A stretch of 64,000 nucleotides of DNA. It comes from Actinoalloteichus fjordicus. GTDB lineage: Bacteria > Actinomycetota > Actinomycetes > Mycobacteriales > Pseudonocardiaceae. Position numbers and translations under genes: made by a program. Positions 63,317 to 64,000 of the stretch are shown here, one piece after another (position 1 is the stretch's first letter; every line of letters begins with the position of its first letter). The stretch spans positions 186,001 through 250,000 of the forward strand of contig NZ_CP016076.1 in assembly GCF_001941625.1 (NCBI RefSeq), in the 5' to 3' direction. The notes beneath the pieces are model-generated. The model was not told where the DNA came from, searched no databases, and saw nothing but the letters and a program-made list of their open reading frames with translations.

Positions 63317-64000
63317 TCAGGCGACCGGAGAGGCCAGGCCGAGGGCCCGCCGGGCGAAGTGCACCTCGGCGACCCATTGCCGCAACGACTCCGCCACGAC
63401 CAGCGATCCGTGGCCCGCATCGAAGCGGTACACCTCGTAGGGCACACCGCGCTGCGCCAGCCGGTCGAGGTAATTGTCGATCTGACGGATCGGGCAGCGC
63501 GGGTCGTTCTCGCCCGCCAGCACCAGCACCGGAGCGCGAACTGCGTCCACATAGGTCAGCGGCGAGCACTCCTGATACCGGTCGGGCACCTCGGTGGGTG
63601 ACCCGCCGAACAGCGCCCGGTCGAAGGCGCGCAGCGGCTCCATCTCGTCCTCATAGGCCGCCAGGTAGTCGGCGACGGGGACTGCCGACACGCCTGCCGC
63701 CCAGCGCTCCGGCTGCGTGCCCAGCGCGAGCAGCGTGAGGTAGCCGCCCCAGGAACCGCCCTCCACCACGCACTTCTCCGGGTCGGCCAGCCCGGTGCGC
63801 ACCGCCCAGTCGTGGACCGCCGCGACGTCCTCCAGCTCGGTGAGACCGGGCCTGCCCTCGATGGCGTCCCGCCACTCGGACCCGTACCCGGTCGAGCCCC
63901 GATAGTTCACGTGCACCACCGCGAACCCCGCGTCGACCCAGAGCGCCCGGTTCGCGGAGAACCGGTCCTCGTCCTCGGCGTGCGGCCCGCCGTGCAGGCT
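63317..64000 (-). CDS. S9-family prolyl oligopeptidase, C-terminal part
   Basis: C-terminal 228 residues of an alpha/beta-hydrolase peptidase; the N-terminal propeller lies beyond the right edge. The nucleophile Ser is in VEGGSWGGYLTLLAL, Asp in AGENDPRCPIRQ, and His in FDAGHGSLVVAES. The oxyanion-side VVHVNYRGSTGYGSEWRDAI block is typical. The ending VHFARRALGLASPVA is normal. These cleave short peptides after proline or other residues; the exact S9 subfamily cannot be set without the propeller. Confidence 0.92.
   Translation of the reverse strand, partial: SLHGGPHAEDEDRFSANRALWVDAGFAVVHVNYRGSTGYGSEWRDAIEGRPGLTELEDVAAVHDWAVRTGLADPEKCVVEGGSWGGYLTLLALGTQPERWAAGVSAVPVADYLAAYEDEMEPLRAFDRALFGGSPTEVPDRYQECSPLTYVDAVRAPVLVLAGENDPRCPIRQIDNYLDRLAQRGVPYEVYRFDAGHGSLVVAESLRQWVAEVHFARRALGLASPVA

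Overview
The window is high-GC chromosomal DNA from an actinobacterium. GTG starts are frequent and strong GGAGG ribosome-binding sites are common. The gene order ffs-dnaX-ybaB-recR, the adjacent lysC-asd pair, tadA with its actinobacterial partner gene, a DUF3558 lipoprotein beside a PPE-like protein, and a DasR-type operator before a chitinase all fit the Pseudonocardiales. Actinoalloteichus or a relative is my best guess, made without any database search.

Layout. 1-6.7 kb is housekeeping: a thiolase (cut by the left edge), tyrA with an FN3 membrane-anchored protein, tadA and partner, a CsbD protein, an ECF sigma factor and tRNA-Ser(CGA). 7-10.6 kb holds a luciferase-like oxidoreductase fused to hemerythrin, an azoreductase/MarR divergent pair, and a GNAT gene broken by a 162-bp element with inverted-repeat ends. 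10.9-14.5 kb holds a large cell-wall-anchored nuclease and a zinc-finger-like protein.

14.8-29.6 kb is the most distinctive region: a divergent catabolic island. Leftward run a four-carbon acid-sugar kinase, a PdxA2-type dehydrogenase and a DeoR-family regulator. Rightward runs a tightly overlapping eleven-gene operon with a full family-5 ABC importer, an aldo/keto reductase, an HpcH/HpaI aldolase, a cytosolic sialidase-like propeller, a D-2-hydroxyacid dehydrogenase, an enolase-superfamily dehydratase and an Nramp-fold transporter lacking the metal motif. Together they look like uptake, trimming and dehydration/aldol or phosphorylation/decarboxylation routes for an unidentified acid-sugar conjugate.

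30-32.4 kb is a three-gene, visibly AT-richer type VII secretion-associated cluster, followed by tRNA-Ser(GGA). 33-38 kb holds an RbsABC-type sugar importer divergent from a secreted GH43-like enzyme, then a decayed 24-bp tandem repeat next to the SRP RNA. 38.5-42.8 kb is dnaX, ybaB, recR and a P-loop kinase. 43-48.8 kb is a second complete family-5 peptide/oligosaccharide ABC importer. 49-54 kb holds leuA with a Leu-rich leader peptide, a nitroreductase and a PIG-V-like membrane protein. 54-61.5 kb holds lysC (with an internal beta-subunit start), asd, a Fur-like regulator with catalase, an NADPH-FMN reductase, Ohr and Dps, so oxidative-stress genes are concentrated here. The window ends with a DasR-box-preceded GH18 chitinase and the C-terminal part of an S9 peptidase (cut by the right edge).
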